Source: Solirubrobacter taibaiensis (GTDB taxonomy: Bacteria > Actinomycetota > Thermoleophilia > Solirubrobacterales > Solirubrobacteraceae). Taken from it: DNA of 64,000 nt. The stretch covers positions 550,570-614,569 of the forward strand of contig JAPDDQ010000001.1 in assembly GCA_027587225.1 (NCBI GenBank), read 5' to 3'. Positions within the stretch are counted from its first letter, which is position 1. Each line of letters begins with the position of its first letter. Position numbers and translations under genes: made by a program. The notes beneath the pieces are model-generated. The model did no database searches. It saw only the letters and a list, made by a program, of their open reading frames with translations, and was not told the DNA's origin. Positions 1 through 7,804 of this stretch are shown here, piece by piece.

Positions 1-2369
1 TGTACCCGCTCGTGGGTGGCGCTCCGCAGGCGCGGACCAAGGCTGAGGTCTACGCCATGGGCTTCCGCAACCCGTACCGGATCCAGGTCGACAGCAACGA
101 CGTGGCCTACATCACGGACTACTCACCCGACGCGAACTCGCCGCAGCGTGGCCGCGGCCCGTCCGGCGTCGGCCGGATGGAGATCGTCCGCAAGCCGTCC
201 AACTACGGCTACCCGCTCTGCTACACGCCGACGTTGGGCTACTGGAAGTGGGACTTCCACGAGTTCGCACCGGGCACGACGACCGCCGGCTTCATGGGCG
301 TCAACCCGGAGCCGTACGACTGCTCCAAGCCGCTCCCGAACACGTCCCACTGGGTGCGTGACGGTGGCCCGGCGAACGAGCCCGGCCTCGCCGAGGTGCC
401 CGCCCCGGCGCCGGTCGAGATCTGGTACTCGTACCGCGACAACAACACCACCGCTCCGATCGGCACGCCGTGCGCCGAGTACGCCGCGCTGACGCCCGGT
501 CCGCTCGCCCCCGGTTCCACCAGCGAGTGCGCGCGTCTGTTCCCGGAGCTGTACACCGGCGGCGTCGCGCCGCACGGTGCCGACGTGTACGAGTACAACG
601 CGTCGAACCCGAACACCAAGAAGTTCCCGGCGTACTACGACAAGTCCATCTTCCTGGGCGAGTTCGGCCAGGACACGATGCGCGAGATCAAGCTGGACGC
701 GCAGAACCGCGTGTTCAAGATCAACAACACGCTCGACTGCGGCGCCGCCAACGTCGCGACCTCGAACTTCCCGTTCGAGTGCGACAACCCGGAGGACCTG
801 CAGTTCGGGGACGACGGTGCGCTCTACCTGCTGACCTACGGTGACGGCTTCTTCGCCATCAACCCGGACGCCGGCATGTACAAGTGGGAGTACGTCAAGG
901 GCCAGCGCGCGCCGAAGGCCGTGCTCACCACCAACAAGACCGACGGCGCGTTGCCGCTGACGGTCCAGTTCACGGGCTCGAACTCCAGCGACGAGGATCC
1001 GGGCGACTCGATCCGCTACGAGTGGAACTTCGGGGACGGCACGCCCATCTCCGAAGAGGCCAACCCGACGCACGTCTTCACCCAGGCCGGCCGCTACACG
1101 GTCGCGCTGAAGGTGACGGACTCGTCCGGCCAGTCGACCTCGACCTCGACGGTCATCACCGCGGGCAACACCAGCCCGACGGTCACGGTGACCAGCCCGG
1201 TCGACGGCGGCTTCTTCTCGTTCGGCGACAAGCTGCAGTACAAGGTCACCGTCTCCGACCCCGAGGACAAGAACTTCAGCTGTGACAAGGTCACGGTCAC
1301 GTTCGTCCTCGGCCACGACACCCACGGCCACGCCGAGGGCAGCTCCACCGGCTGCACCGGCTTCCTGCAGACGGACCCGGAGGACGCGTCGCACGGCGGC
1401 AACGTCTTCGGCGTCGTCTCCGCGAGCTACACCGACGAGGCCCAGGGCAACGCCCCGACGCTCACGACGGTCAACCAGATCCAGATCCGTCAGAAGCGCC
1501 AGGAGGTCGAGCACGTCGTCAGCCAGGCCGGCACGACGACGGCGACCAACACCGATGGCGGCGCGGGCGTGCACCGCAACGGCATCGCGAACACCGACTG
1601 GATCCAGCTCAACGGCCCGTTCAACGCGCAGCAGATCGACACGGTGTCGATCCGCTACGCCGACCCGGCCGCGGGCCGCGCCGTCGGCGCGCCGCTGGCG
1701 GGCATCGACATCCGTCAGGACTCGATCACGGGTCCGGTCATCGCCACGGCGAACCTGGCCTCGACGGGCGGCATCGCGGCGTGGGCGACCACGACGGTCC
1801 CGCTGACGGGCGTCCAGGCCGGCAAGCACGAGCTGTTCGTCACGTTCCGCCAGATCACCGGCGGCACGACGGGCGCGAACCTGTTCAGCCTCAACTGGCT
1901 GAACTTCAACGGCAACGGTGTGACGGTCGTGGAGACCAGCACGCCGGGTGGCGCGGGCGGCACGGTGCCGGCCACGCTGTCGCTCTCGCTCGGCGCTCCG
2001 GCCTCGTTCGGGGCGTTCACCCCGGGCGTCGCCAAGACGTACACGGCTTCCACGACGGCCAACGTCATCTCGACGGCCGGCGAGGCGAGCCTCAGCGTCT
2101 CTGACGCCGGTGCGAACCCGGGCAAGCTGGTCAACGGCACGTTCGTCCTGCCCAAGGCGGTCACGGTGAAGGCCGCCAGCGCGGCCGGTACCGCGGCCAC
2201 GGGCGGCGCGGTCGCGGCGGCGCCGACCACCGTGCTCACGTACGGCGGGCCGGTGTCCAACGACTCCGCCACGGTCACGTTCTCCCAGGAGATCGCCGCC
2301 AACGACGCCCTGCGCACGGGCTCGTACGGCAAGACGTTCACCTTCACGTTGTCGACCACGACTCCGTAG
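1..2369 (+). CDS. Secreted PQQ/sorbosone-type sugar dehydrogenase with PKD and CBM6-like domains (5' partial)
   Basis: The frame is open at the left edge, so this is the C-terminal ~788 residues of a larger protein. The visible N-terminal third matches the glucose/sorbosone dehydrogenase beta-propeller, including the motif GFRNPYRI. A PKD domain follows (about 300-387, with YEWNFGDGTP). Next come an Ig-like stretch and a CBM6-like carbohydrate-binding region (about 500-645), then a Thr/Ala-rich C-terminal domain without an LPxTG or membrane anchor. Members of this family oxidise sugars or soluble aldoses outside the cell with a quinone cofactor. The PKD and CBM parts suggest it acts on, or is anchored to, polysaccharide. 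A strong terminator follows the stop codon. The domain calls are confident; the substrate is unknown. Confidence 0.85.
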   Translation, partial: YPLVGGAPQARTKAEVYAMGFRNPYRIQVDSNDVAYITDYSPDANSPQRGRGPSGVGRMEIVRKPSNYGYPLCYTPTLGYWKWDFHEFAPGTTTAGFMGVNPEPYDCSKPLPNTSHWVRDGGPANEPGLAEVPAPAPVEIWYSYRDNNTTAPIGTPCAEYAALTPGPLAPGSTSECARLFPELYTGGVAPHGADVYEYNASNPNTKKFPAYYDKSIFLGEFGQDTMREIKLDAQNRVFKINNTLDCGAANVATSNFPFECDNPEDLQFGDDGALYLLTYGDGFFAINPDAGMYKWEYVKGQRAPKAVLTTNKTDGALPLTVQFTGSNSSDEDPGDSIRYEWNFGDGTPISEEANPTHVFTQAGRYTVALKVTDSSGQSTSTSTVITAGNTSPTVTVTSPVDGGFFSFGDKLQYKVTVSDPEDKNFSCDKVTVTFVLGHDTHGHAEGSSTGCTGFLQTDPEDASHGGNVFGVVSASYTDEAQGNAPTLTTVNQIQIRQKRQEVEHVVSQAGTTTATNTDGGAGVHRNGIANTDWIQLNGPFNAQQIDTVSIRYADPAAGRAVGAPLAGIDIRQDSITGPVIATANLASTGGIAAWATTTVPLTGVQAGKHELFVTFRQITGGTTGANLFSLNWLNFNGNGVTVVETSTPGGAGGTVPATLSLSLGAPASFGAFTPGVAKTYTASTTANVISTAGEASLSVSDAGANPGKLVNGTFVLPKAVTVKAASAAGTAATGGAVAAAPTTVLTYGGPVSNDSATVTFSQEIAANDALRTGSYGKTFTFTLSTTTP

Positions 2370-2383
2370 CGGTGATGGTCTGA

Positions 2384-2415
2384 AGCCGCCGCGGTCCTTC
2401 GGGATCGCGGCGGCT
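2384..2415 (+). terminator. Intrinsic terminator-like hairpin with a cUUCGg tetraloop
   Basis: Arms AGCCGCCGCG (2384-2393) and CGCGGCGGCT (2406-2415) are perfect complements. The stem extends inward through GTCC/GGAT to a TTCG loop closed by C-G, an exceptionally stable tetraloop. It lies 14 nt after the dehydrogenase stop codon and just before the next promoter. Only a short T run follows (TTT), as is usual in GC-rich actinobacteria. Confidence 0.75.
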
Positions 2416-2435
2416 TTCGCCTAGGGTGGGTGCCG

Positions 2436-3467
2436 ATGGCCGGCCGTGACTGGAGTGCAGAGTTCCTTCGCCGACGTGAGACCTACGACGCGTTCCGCGT
2501 CGAGCTCGGCGACCGGCTCGGAGCGTCGATCGACCGCGAGGCGATCGCGCTCTCACAGATCGAGTCCCGGACCAAGACGGTCAAGAGCTTCGTCGAGAAG
2601 GTCACGAGCAAGGGCAAGTACGCCAACCCGCTCGAGGAGATGACCGACCTCGTCGGGCTCCGCGTGATCGTCTACTACCCGAACGACGTGCGCGCCGTCG
2701 GCCGGCTCATCGAGGCCGAGTTCGACGTCGACTGGGCGAACTCGTCCCGGCGCGGTGAGGACGATCCGCCCGACCGCTTCGGGTACCGCTCCGATCACTA
2801 CATCGTCCGCGTCCCGTCGAACGCGCAGTTCGCCGGGCTGTGCGCGGAGATCCAGGTGCGCACGGTCATGCAGCATGCCTGGGCGGCCGTCGATCACCGC
2901 ATCCGCTACAAGGCCGACGACCTCCCGCGTGACCTCAGCCGCCGGCTGTTCCGCCTCAACGCGCTGCTCGAGATCGCGGACGAGCAGTTCGCGGGGCTCC
3001 AGCACGCCAGCCTCGATCGCAGCGCCGAGTACGAGGACGCGCTCGAGCACGGTGACCTCGGGGTGACCATCGACATCCTCTCGCTGCGGGCGCTGGTCAA
3101 CCGTGAGGACATCGGTCCGCGCTGGGTCCACCGGGCCGTGGCGCTCGGCTACAACGAGGTCGATCCGGGAGAAGGCGGCGGGGAAGCGCTCGAGCGGCTG
3201 CTGCGCGTCGTCCGTGGCCTCAACGTGGCCCGGGTGGCCGATGTCGCGGCGCTGCTGCCCGACGATCCGGCCGTGGGCGATGCCGTCCTGCAGGACGTGC
3301 TCGCCAGCTTGAGCCTCCGTCCCGGGCAGGCGCGGTTCTGGGCCTTTCCGGGCGATGTGCTCGCGCTGGTCATCCTCGGGCTCGTGGGCACGCCGGAGCT
3401 GATCCGGGAGTCGAACTTCCGGCGCGAGATCCAGGACGTCCTGCTGCGGCGGCTAGCGCCTCAGTAG
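2436..3467 (+). CDS. RelA/SpoT-domain (p)ppGpp synthetase-like protein
   Basis: 343 aa. The N-terminal half carries the RelA/SpoT synthetase fold: IESRTKTVKSF (ATP-binding RxKxxxS), DLVGLRVIVYY (Mg-binding Asp), GYRSDHY, and EIQVRTVMQHAWAAVDH (catalytic Glu and GTP-binding region). There is no HD hydrolase domain upstream and no TGS/ACT domain, so it belongs with stand-alone synthetases, which make (p)ppGpp from GTP/GDP and ATP. The C-terminal ~170 residues (helical, then a segment ending in RRLAPQ) match nothing I recognise. ATG 2436 is preferred over GTG 2430 because a TAGGGT box ends 8 nt before it. The 3' end overlaps the convergent PolX-like gene by 15 nt. Confidence 0.8.
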   Translation: MAGRDWSAEFLRRRETYDAFRVELGDRLGASIDREAIALSQIESRTKTVKSFVEKVTSKGKYANPLEEMTDLVGLRVIVYYPNDVRAVGRLIEAEFDVDWANSSRRGEDDPPDRFGYRSDHYIVRVPSNAQFAGLCAEIQVRTVMQHAWAAVDHRIRYKADDLPRDLSRRLFRLNALLEIADEQFAGLQHASLDRSAEYEDALEHGDLGVTIDILSLRALVNREDIGPRWVHRAVALGYNEVDPGEGGGEALERLLRVVRGLNVARVADVAALLPDDPAVGDAVLQDVLASLSLRPGQARFWAFPGDVLALVILGLVGTPELIRESNFRREIQDVLLRRLAPQ

Positions 3468-5042
3468 CGCGGCGAGCGGGAGCGTGTTGAGGACGTCGGC
3501 AGCGGTCGCGCCGCCGCGGCGGGCGGTGTGCACGGCGTAGGTCATGTTGTCGACGATGGTCGCGGTGGAGTGGGCGTCGGTGGAGCAGACGAGCTTCACG
3601 CCGGCGGCGATGGCGTCGCGGACGTGGTCGCCGGACAGGTCGAGCCGGGGCGTGAGGCCGTTGACCTCGAGCGCGACGCCGTGGGCGATCGCGACCTCGT
3701 ACACGCGGTCGAGGTCGAGCGCGTTCTCGGGGCGGCGGCCGATGATGCGGCCCTTCGGGTGGCTGAGACAGCGCACGGCGGGGTGCTCGATCGCGGTGAG
3801 CACCCGGCGGGTGAGCTCCTCCCGCGGCATCCGCTGGCCCGCGTGGACGCTGGCCTGGACCCAGTCGAGCTCCGCCAGCACGTCGTCGGGGAGGTCGAGC
3901 CGGCCGTCGGGCAGGATGTCGCACTCGATGCCGCGCAGGATGCGAAACGGGGCGAGCTGCTCGTTCGCGATGGCGATCTCTTCACCCTGGCGGCGGACGT
4001 CGTCGCCGGTGAGACCTCCGGCGGGGCCGACCGCCGGCGTGTGGTCGCAGATCGCGAGGTAGTCGTAGCCGCGGTCGCGGGCCGCGCGGCCCATCGCCTC
4101 GACGCTGAAGCGACCGTCGCTCCAGGTCGTGTGGGTGTGCAGGTCGCCGCGGATGTCGGCCTCCTCCAGGAGCGCCGGAGGCGCGCCGGTGAAGCGCGCC
4201 TCGCGCAGCTCGGGCGGCAACCACGGCAGGCCGAGCGCCGCGTAGACCTCGTGCTCGGTGGCGGCTTCGGGGAGCGGTCCGAGCGCTTGCACGTAGGCGG
4301 GGGAGCCGGTGGCGCGCAGCAGCGCCGTGCCGAACGCCGCGGGCGGCGTGACCACGAGCTCGATCGGCACGCCCTCGATCGTCAGCCCGCGCGTGGCGTC
4401 GATCACGGCGACGATCTGGGGCAGCGCCGCGAAGCGCGCCATGAGCGACGCCTCCTCGACGCACACGACCGCCAGCTGCTCGCACGAGTCACGCCAGCGG
4501 CGCGTGTCACCGGCGTGTTCGCCGCCGAGGGCGTCGGCGATCGCGCCCACGAGGGCGCGGGCCTGGCCCAGCAGCAACCCGCGCGGCGGGGCGGGCTCGC
4601 GCGCGAGCGCCTCCACGATCCGGGCCTCGAACTTCGGTCCGACACCGGGCACCGTCTGCAGCCGCCCCGCCTCGACCGCCGCGCGGAACTCCGCCGGCGT
4701 GTGCACCTCCAGCGCCCGCGCAAGCTCCAGCGACCGCTTCGTGGTCAGCCCGAGCGAACGTCCCAGGCCGACGAGCCCGGGCACGAGCTCCCGCTCCAGC
4801 TCGCGGAGCTCGGCGATCTCCCCGGTCTGCACGAGTTCGACGAGCCGCGCCTCGATCCCCGGCCCGATCCCGCGCAGCGCACGGACCCGCTTCGTCCGCA
4901 CGAGCTCTGCCACCGGCACGGGCGCGGTCCGCACGGTCTCAGCCGCGCGGCGGTACGCCCGCGGTTGGTACGGGTTGGCCTCGGCGAGGTCGAGCAGCGC
5001 GGCGAACGCGTCGAGCCGGTCGGCGATCGCGGCGTTCTCCAC
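3453..5042 (-). CDS. PolX-like protein: helix-hairpin-helix plus PHP phosphoesterase, polymerase site lost
   Basis: 529 aa, close to bacterial PolX length (~570). Two helix-hairpin-helix motifs are visible (RGIGPGI ~57, VPGVGPKF ~131). A palm/thumb-like region spans ~155-290 and a C-terminal PHP domain ~297-529. PHP metal ligands are complete: HTHTTWSDG (H302, H304), GIECDIL, SVHAG, LSHPKGR and STDAH. The polymerase motif is not: where family X has GSxRR followed by DxD, this protein has GDTRR followed by QLA (Q189, A191), and the third Asp is Glu (E228). Active PolX fills short gaps and trims 3' ends in repair. This one probably keeps only DNA binding and PHP nuclease/phosphatase activity. 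It is divergent from the DUF4184 gene with 26 nt between the start codons. Confidence 0.85.
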   Translation of the reverse strand: MENAAIADRLDAFAALLDLAEANPYQPRAYRRAAETVRTAPVPVAELVRTKRVRALRGIGPGIEARLVELVQTGEIAELRELERELVPGLVGLGRSLGLTTKRSLELARALEVHTPAEFRAAVEAGRLQTVPGVGPKFEARIVEALAREPAPPRGLLLGQARALVGAIADALGGEHAGDTRRWRDSCEQLAVVCVEEASLMARFAALPQIVAVIDATRGLTIEGVPIELVVTPPAAFGTALLRATGSPAYVQALGPLPEAATEHEVYAALGLPWLPPELREARFTGAPPALLEEADIRGDLHTHTTWSDGRFSVEAMGRAARDRGYDYLAICDHTPAVGPAGGLTGDDVRRQGEEIAIANEQLAPFRILRGIECDILPDGRLDLPDDVLAELDWVQASVHAGQRMPREELTRRVLTAIEHPAVRCLSHPKGRIIGRRPENALDLDRVYEVAIAHGVALEVNGLTPRLDLSGDHVRDAIAAGVKLVCSTDAHSTATIVDNMTYAVHTARRGGATAADVLNTLPLAALLRR

Positions 5043-5068
5043 GCCGGAAACCGTAGCCTTGCCCCGCG

Positions 5069-5815
5069 ATGCCGATCACGTTCAGCCATCCCGCGGCGGT
5101 GGTTCCGCTGCTGGGTGTCGGCCTGGTCCCGTCCGCGCTCGTGATCGGGAGCATCACGCCGGACCTGCCGTACTACCTGCCCGGCCCGTTGACGTCCGCG
5201 CGCACGCACGCGGTGTCGGGGATCGTGACGTTCGATCTCGCGCTCGGCCTGCTCGCGTTCCTGGTCTGGCACGTGCTGCTGGCGCCGACCGCGGTGGCGC
5301 TCGCGCCGGCCGCGTTGCGGGAGCGGCTCGCGCCTGGGTTGCCCGTGCCGGTGCGCGAGCACCTCGCGCGCTGGTGGGTCGTGCTGGTGTCCCTGGTGAT
5401 CGGCGCCGCCACGCACGTCGTGTGGGACTCGTTCTCGCATCCCGGGCGCTGGGGGACGAACCGGATCGCCTGGCTGCGCGAGGAGCACGGTCCGGTCATG
5501 GGCTACACGTGGGTGCAGTACGGGAGCGGTGCGCTGGGCTTCGTGGTGCTGGCACTGGTCGTCGGACACTGGTGGCTGCGAACGCCGCGCACCGCGGGGC
5601 GCCAGCGCGTGCCGGCGTTCGATCGGCGCGTCGTGTTGATCTGCGTGGTGGTCGTGCTCGTGAGCGGCGTGATCGGCGCGGTGGCCGGGCTCGCGACCGC
5701 GGACGAGAACCTCTTCGCGGTCCTCTTCCGCATGCTGACGTGGGGCTGCGGCGCCGCCGGCGCAGGCTGGCTCGCGTTCGCCGTCGTCGCCCGCTCGAAG
5801 CTGACGGGTTCGTAA
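5069..5815 (+). CDS. DUF4184 family integral membrane protein
   Basis: 248 aa. The N-terminus (MPITFSHPAAVVPLL, then ITPDLPYYL) is the signature of DUF4184, a family of predicted membrane-bound metal hydrolase relatives of unknown function. His and Asp residues in TFSHP, TPDLPY, AATHVVWDSFSHP and GRWGTN are placed as in that family and could bind metal. About five or six hydrophobic helices follow. ATG 5069 is the only sensible start, with a TAGCCT box 9 nt upstream and no Shine-Dalgarno. RarD follows in the same direction after a short gap containing a CTGGAC-GG-GTCCAG palindrome. Confidence 0.75.
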   Translation: MPITFSHPAAVVPLLGVGLVPSALVIGSITPDLPYYLPGPLTSARTHAVSGIVTFDLALGLLAFLVWHVLLAPTAVALAPAALRERLAPGLPVPVREHLARWWVVLVSLVIGAATHVVWDSFSHPGRWGTNRIAWLREEHGPVMGYTWVQYGSGALGFVVLALVVGHWWLRTPRTAGRQRVPAFDRRVVLICVVVVLVSGVIGAVAGLATADENLFAVLFRMLTWGCGAAGAGWLAFAVVARSKLTGS

Positions 5816-5816
5816 G

Positions 5817-5830
5817 CTGGACGGGTCCAG
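5817..5830. promoter_or_regulatory. Short palindrome between DUF4184 and RarD genes
   Basis: CTGGAC-GG-GTCCAG, six-base perfect arms, starting just after the DUF4184 stop codon. It could be a small hairpin or a protein-binding site. The same core (GTCCAG/CTGGAC) recurs in the palindrome at 25331-25344. No function can be assigned from sequence alone. Confidence 0.3.
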
Positions 5831-5851
5831 TCGCAGTAAGCCAGCCTTCCC

Positions 5852-6757
5852 CTGACCGCCGCTCTCACCCGATCCCGCTCCGGCTTTCTCGCCGGGCTCG
5901 CGGCGTACCTGTTGTGGGGGCTGTTCCCGCTCTACTGGCCGCTGTTGAAACCGGCGGGCTCGCTCGAGATCCTCGCGCACCGGATCCTGTGGTCGGTCGT
6001 GGTGGTGGTCGCGCTGCTCGCGTTCACCCAGGGCTTCCGCTGGGCGCGCGAGCTGGATCGCAAGCGCGTACTGCTCCTCGGGGTGGCCGCGGGGCTGATC
6101 ACGATCAACTGGGGCATGTTCATCTACGGCGTGAACTCCGACCACGTGGTCGAGACGTCGCTGGGCTACTTCATCAACCCGCTCGTCACCGTCGCGCTGG
6201 CCGTGACGGTCGTGGGGGAGAAGCTGCGGCGCGCGCAGTGGGCGGCCGTGGCCATCGCGGGCCTCGCCGTCGCCGTGCTCACGGTCGCGTACGGGCGGCC
6301 GCCGTGGATCGCGCTCACCCTCGCGTTCTCCTTCGGCTTCTACGGGCTGGTCAAGAAGCAGGTCGGGCTCGGGGGAACGCAGAGCCTCGCGGTTGAGACC
6401 GCGTTCCTGTTCGCGCCGGCTTCCCTGTGCGCGCTCTGGCTCGCGACGAGCGGCAACGGCACGTTCGCCACCGAGGGCGTCGGTCACGCGCTGCTGTTGA
6501 TGAGCGGCGGCGTGGTCACCGCAATCCCGCTGATTCTCTTCGGGGCGGCCGCGGTCCGGATCCCGCTGACCACGATCGGCCTGCTGCAGTACATCGCGCC
6601 GATCATGCAGTTCCTGATCGGTGTCGCGATCTACGGCGAGGAGATGCCGTTGTCGCGCTGGCTCGGCTTCACCCTCGTGTGGACGGCGGTGGTCGTCTTC
6701 ACCGCCGACAGCGTGCGGGCGCGGTCCCAGCGCTTGGCCGTGCCGGCGCGGGCCTAG
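5852..6757 (+). CDS. rarD: RarD-type EamA (DMT superfamily) transporter
   Basis: About 301 aa with roughly ten hydrophobic helices. YLLWGLFPLYW, LAHRILWS, NWGMFIYGVNSDHVVETSLGYFINPL and LQYIAPIMQFLIGV are hallmark RarD stretches. RarD proteins are inner-membrane permeases of the drug/metabolite transporter superfamily with unclear substrate (first linked to chloramphenicol sensitivity). The start is uncertain. The first canonical codon in frame is TTG 5912, which falls inside the first helix. The typical N-terminus (RSGFLAGLAAYLLWGL) is encoded upstream, where the only start-like codon before the in-frame stop at 5837 is CTG 5852. The gene overlaps the convergent DUF1905 gene by 4 nt. Confidence 0.85.
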   Translation: MTAALTRSRSGFLAGLAAYLLWGLFPLYWPLLKPAGSLEILAHRILWSVVVVVALLAFTQGFRWARELDRKRVLLLGVAAGLITINWGMFIYGVNSDHVVETSLGYFINPLVTVALAVTVVGEKLRRAQWAAVAIAGLAVAVLTVAYGRPPWIALTLAFSFGFYGLVKKQVGLGGTQSLAVETAFLFAPASLCALWLATSGNGTFATEGVGHALLLMSGGVVTAIPLILFGAAAVRIPLTTIGLLQYIAPIMQFLIGVAIYGEEMPLSRWLGFTLVWTAVVVFTADSVRARSQRLAVPARA

Positions 6758-7020
6758 CCGATCCGCTCGTCGATCCGCACGTGCACCGTGTCACCGGCCT
6801 GCTTGCCGATGGCCTTGCGCAGCGTCGCCTTGACCGGCAGCCGGTGCGTGCCGTCACCCTGCGCCATCAGCGCGCCGTCGAACGGCGTGCCGTCGATCTC
6901 GCCGCGGATCTTCACGAGCCCGCGCGTGCCGAACAACGCTTGCACGTCATCGAGGATCACGCACGTCCACGCGCCGGGGTTGTCGCCTTTGCTGAGCTGG
7001 GCATCGAACTCTTTCACCAT
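6754..7020 (-). CDS. DUF1905 domain protein
   Basis: 88 aa. The pattern FGTRGLVKIRGEIDGTPF followed by GDGTHRLPV and RKAIG..AGDTV matches DUF1905, a small beta-barrel often fused to or found beside YdeI/OmdA-like proteins. It is a complete single-domain protein here. ATG 7020 (MVKEFDAQL) is chosen because the upstream extension is Arg/Ser-rich and unlike the family. The function is unknown. It is followed downstream by the convergent RarD gene. Confidence 0.7.
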   Translation of the reverse strand: MVKEFDAQLSKGDNPGAWTCVILDDVQALFGTRGLVKIRGEIDGTPFDGALMAQGDGTHRLPVKATLRKAIGKQAGDTVHVRIDERIG

Positions 7021-7063
7021 GCCGCCAAGACTCCCACGCGGCCCGGAACTCATCGGCCTGGCG

Positions 7064-7771
7064 TCACGCGCTGAATGCGCCCTCCCACGTCCAGCCCGCC
7101 TGGCTGCGGTTGAGCTCGAGCTGGAGCGCATGCACGCGCGTCCCGTCGGGCTGGTGCAGCGACCACTCGCCGACCGGCGGGTGACGGTACGGGCTGTCCG
7201 GCAGCACCGTCTCCAGGCCGGGTAGGGGCGTGACGTCGGCGAGCAGGAACTGCCAGTTCGTCGAGGTCACGCGCAACTCGGCGACGACGCGGTCGCCGGC
7301 GCGCAGCGTCCAGGTCGTCCCGTTCCACGTAGGCGCCCGCAGGGGCGGGACGGGGTCGGGGAACTCGACGTCCCCGAGCGTGGTCTCTGACCGGCCGAGC
7401 CGCCGTCGCCGCGTCTGGATCGGGGCGGCGAAGCGGCCCGCGAGCGAGTCGGTCTCGGCGTCCTGCGCCTCGATCAGCACCCGTTCGGCTTCGCGCCAGA
7501 TCACCGCCGCGCGCCACGCGCCGCCGGGGGCCAGCAGCGCGTGGGCGCGCTCACGCGCCGCTTCGACCGTCGCGCACGACTCGGTGTCGAATCGTGCGTA
7601 TGGGTTGCCCCAGTCGGGCTCGGGCGGCTCACCGTCGCGCCGTTCGCGCTCGCTCAGCACGATCACCCAGCCGGCGGGCTCGGTGAGCCGCGCCGTCGCC
7701 CGGTCATGGGCGACGGCCACGAGATCCCAGAGCCCGTCGCTGGGCCCGAACTCCACGTCGTCGAGCGGCAT
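7064..7771 (-). CDS. Hypothetical protein (235 aa)
   Basis: I do not recognise a family. The protein is acidic and soluble with no signal peptide or membrane helix. It contains an N-terminal stretch with WVIVLSERER, a central helix-rich part, and a C-terminal beta-rich part (WNGTTWTLRAGDRVVAELRV, then WTWEGAFSA) that could be a small sandwich domain. It stands between the DUF1905 gene (44 nt away, same strand) and the haloperoxidase-like gene (33 nt away). Codon use matches its neighbours, so it is probably a real chromosomal gene. Confidence 0.6.
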   Translation of the reverse strand: MPLDDVEFGPSDGLWDLVAVAHDRATARLTEPAGWVIVLSERERRDGEPPEPDWGNPYARFDTESCATVEAARERAHALLAPGGAWRAAVIWREAERVLIEAQDAETDSLAGRFAAPIQTRRRRLGRSETTLGDVEFPDPVPPLRAPTWNGTTWTLRAGDRVVAELRVTSTNWQFLLADVTPLPGLETVLPDSPYRHPPVGEWSLHQPDGTRVHALQLELNRSQAGWTWEGAFSA

Positions 7772-7804
7772 CGCGCCCCATCCTAGGGGCGGCCCGCGGT
7801 GGCG

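Noticed and set aside
123..1829. 568-codon minus-strand open frame opposite the sugar dehydrogenase
   Set aside because: Arg/Val/Ala-rich shadow of the plus-strand gene, a GC-skew artefact with no motif.
3528..5144. 538-codon plus-strand open frame opposite the PolX-like gene
   Set aside because: Antisense shadow; repetitive Gly/Arg/Asp content and no start context.
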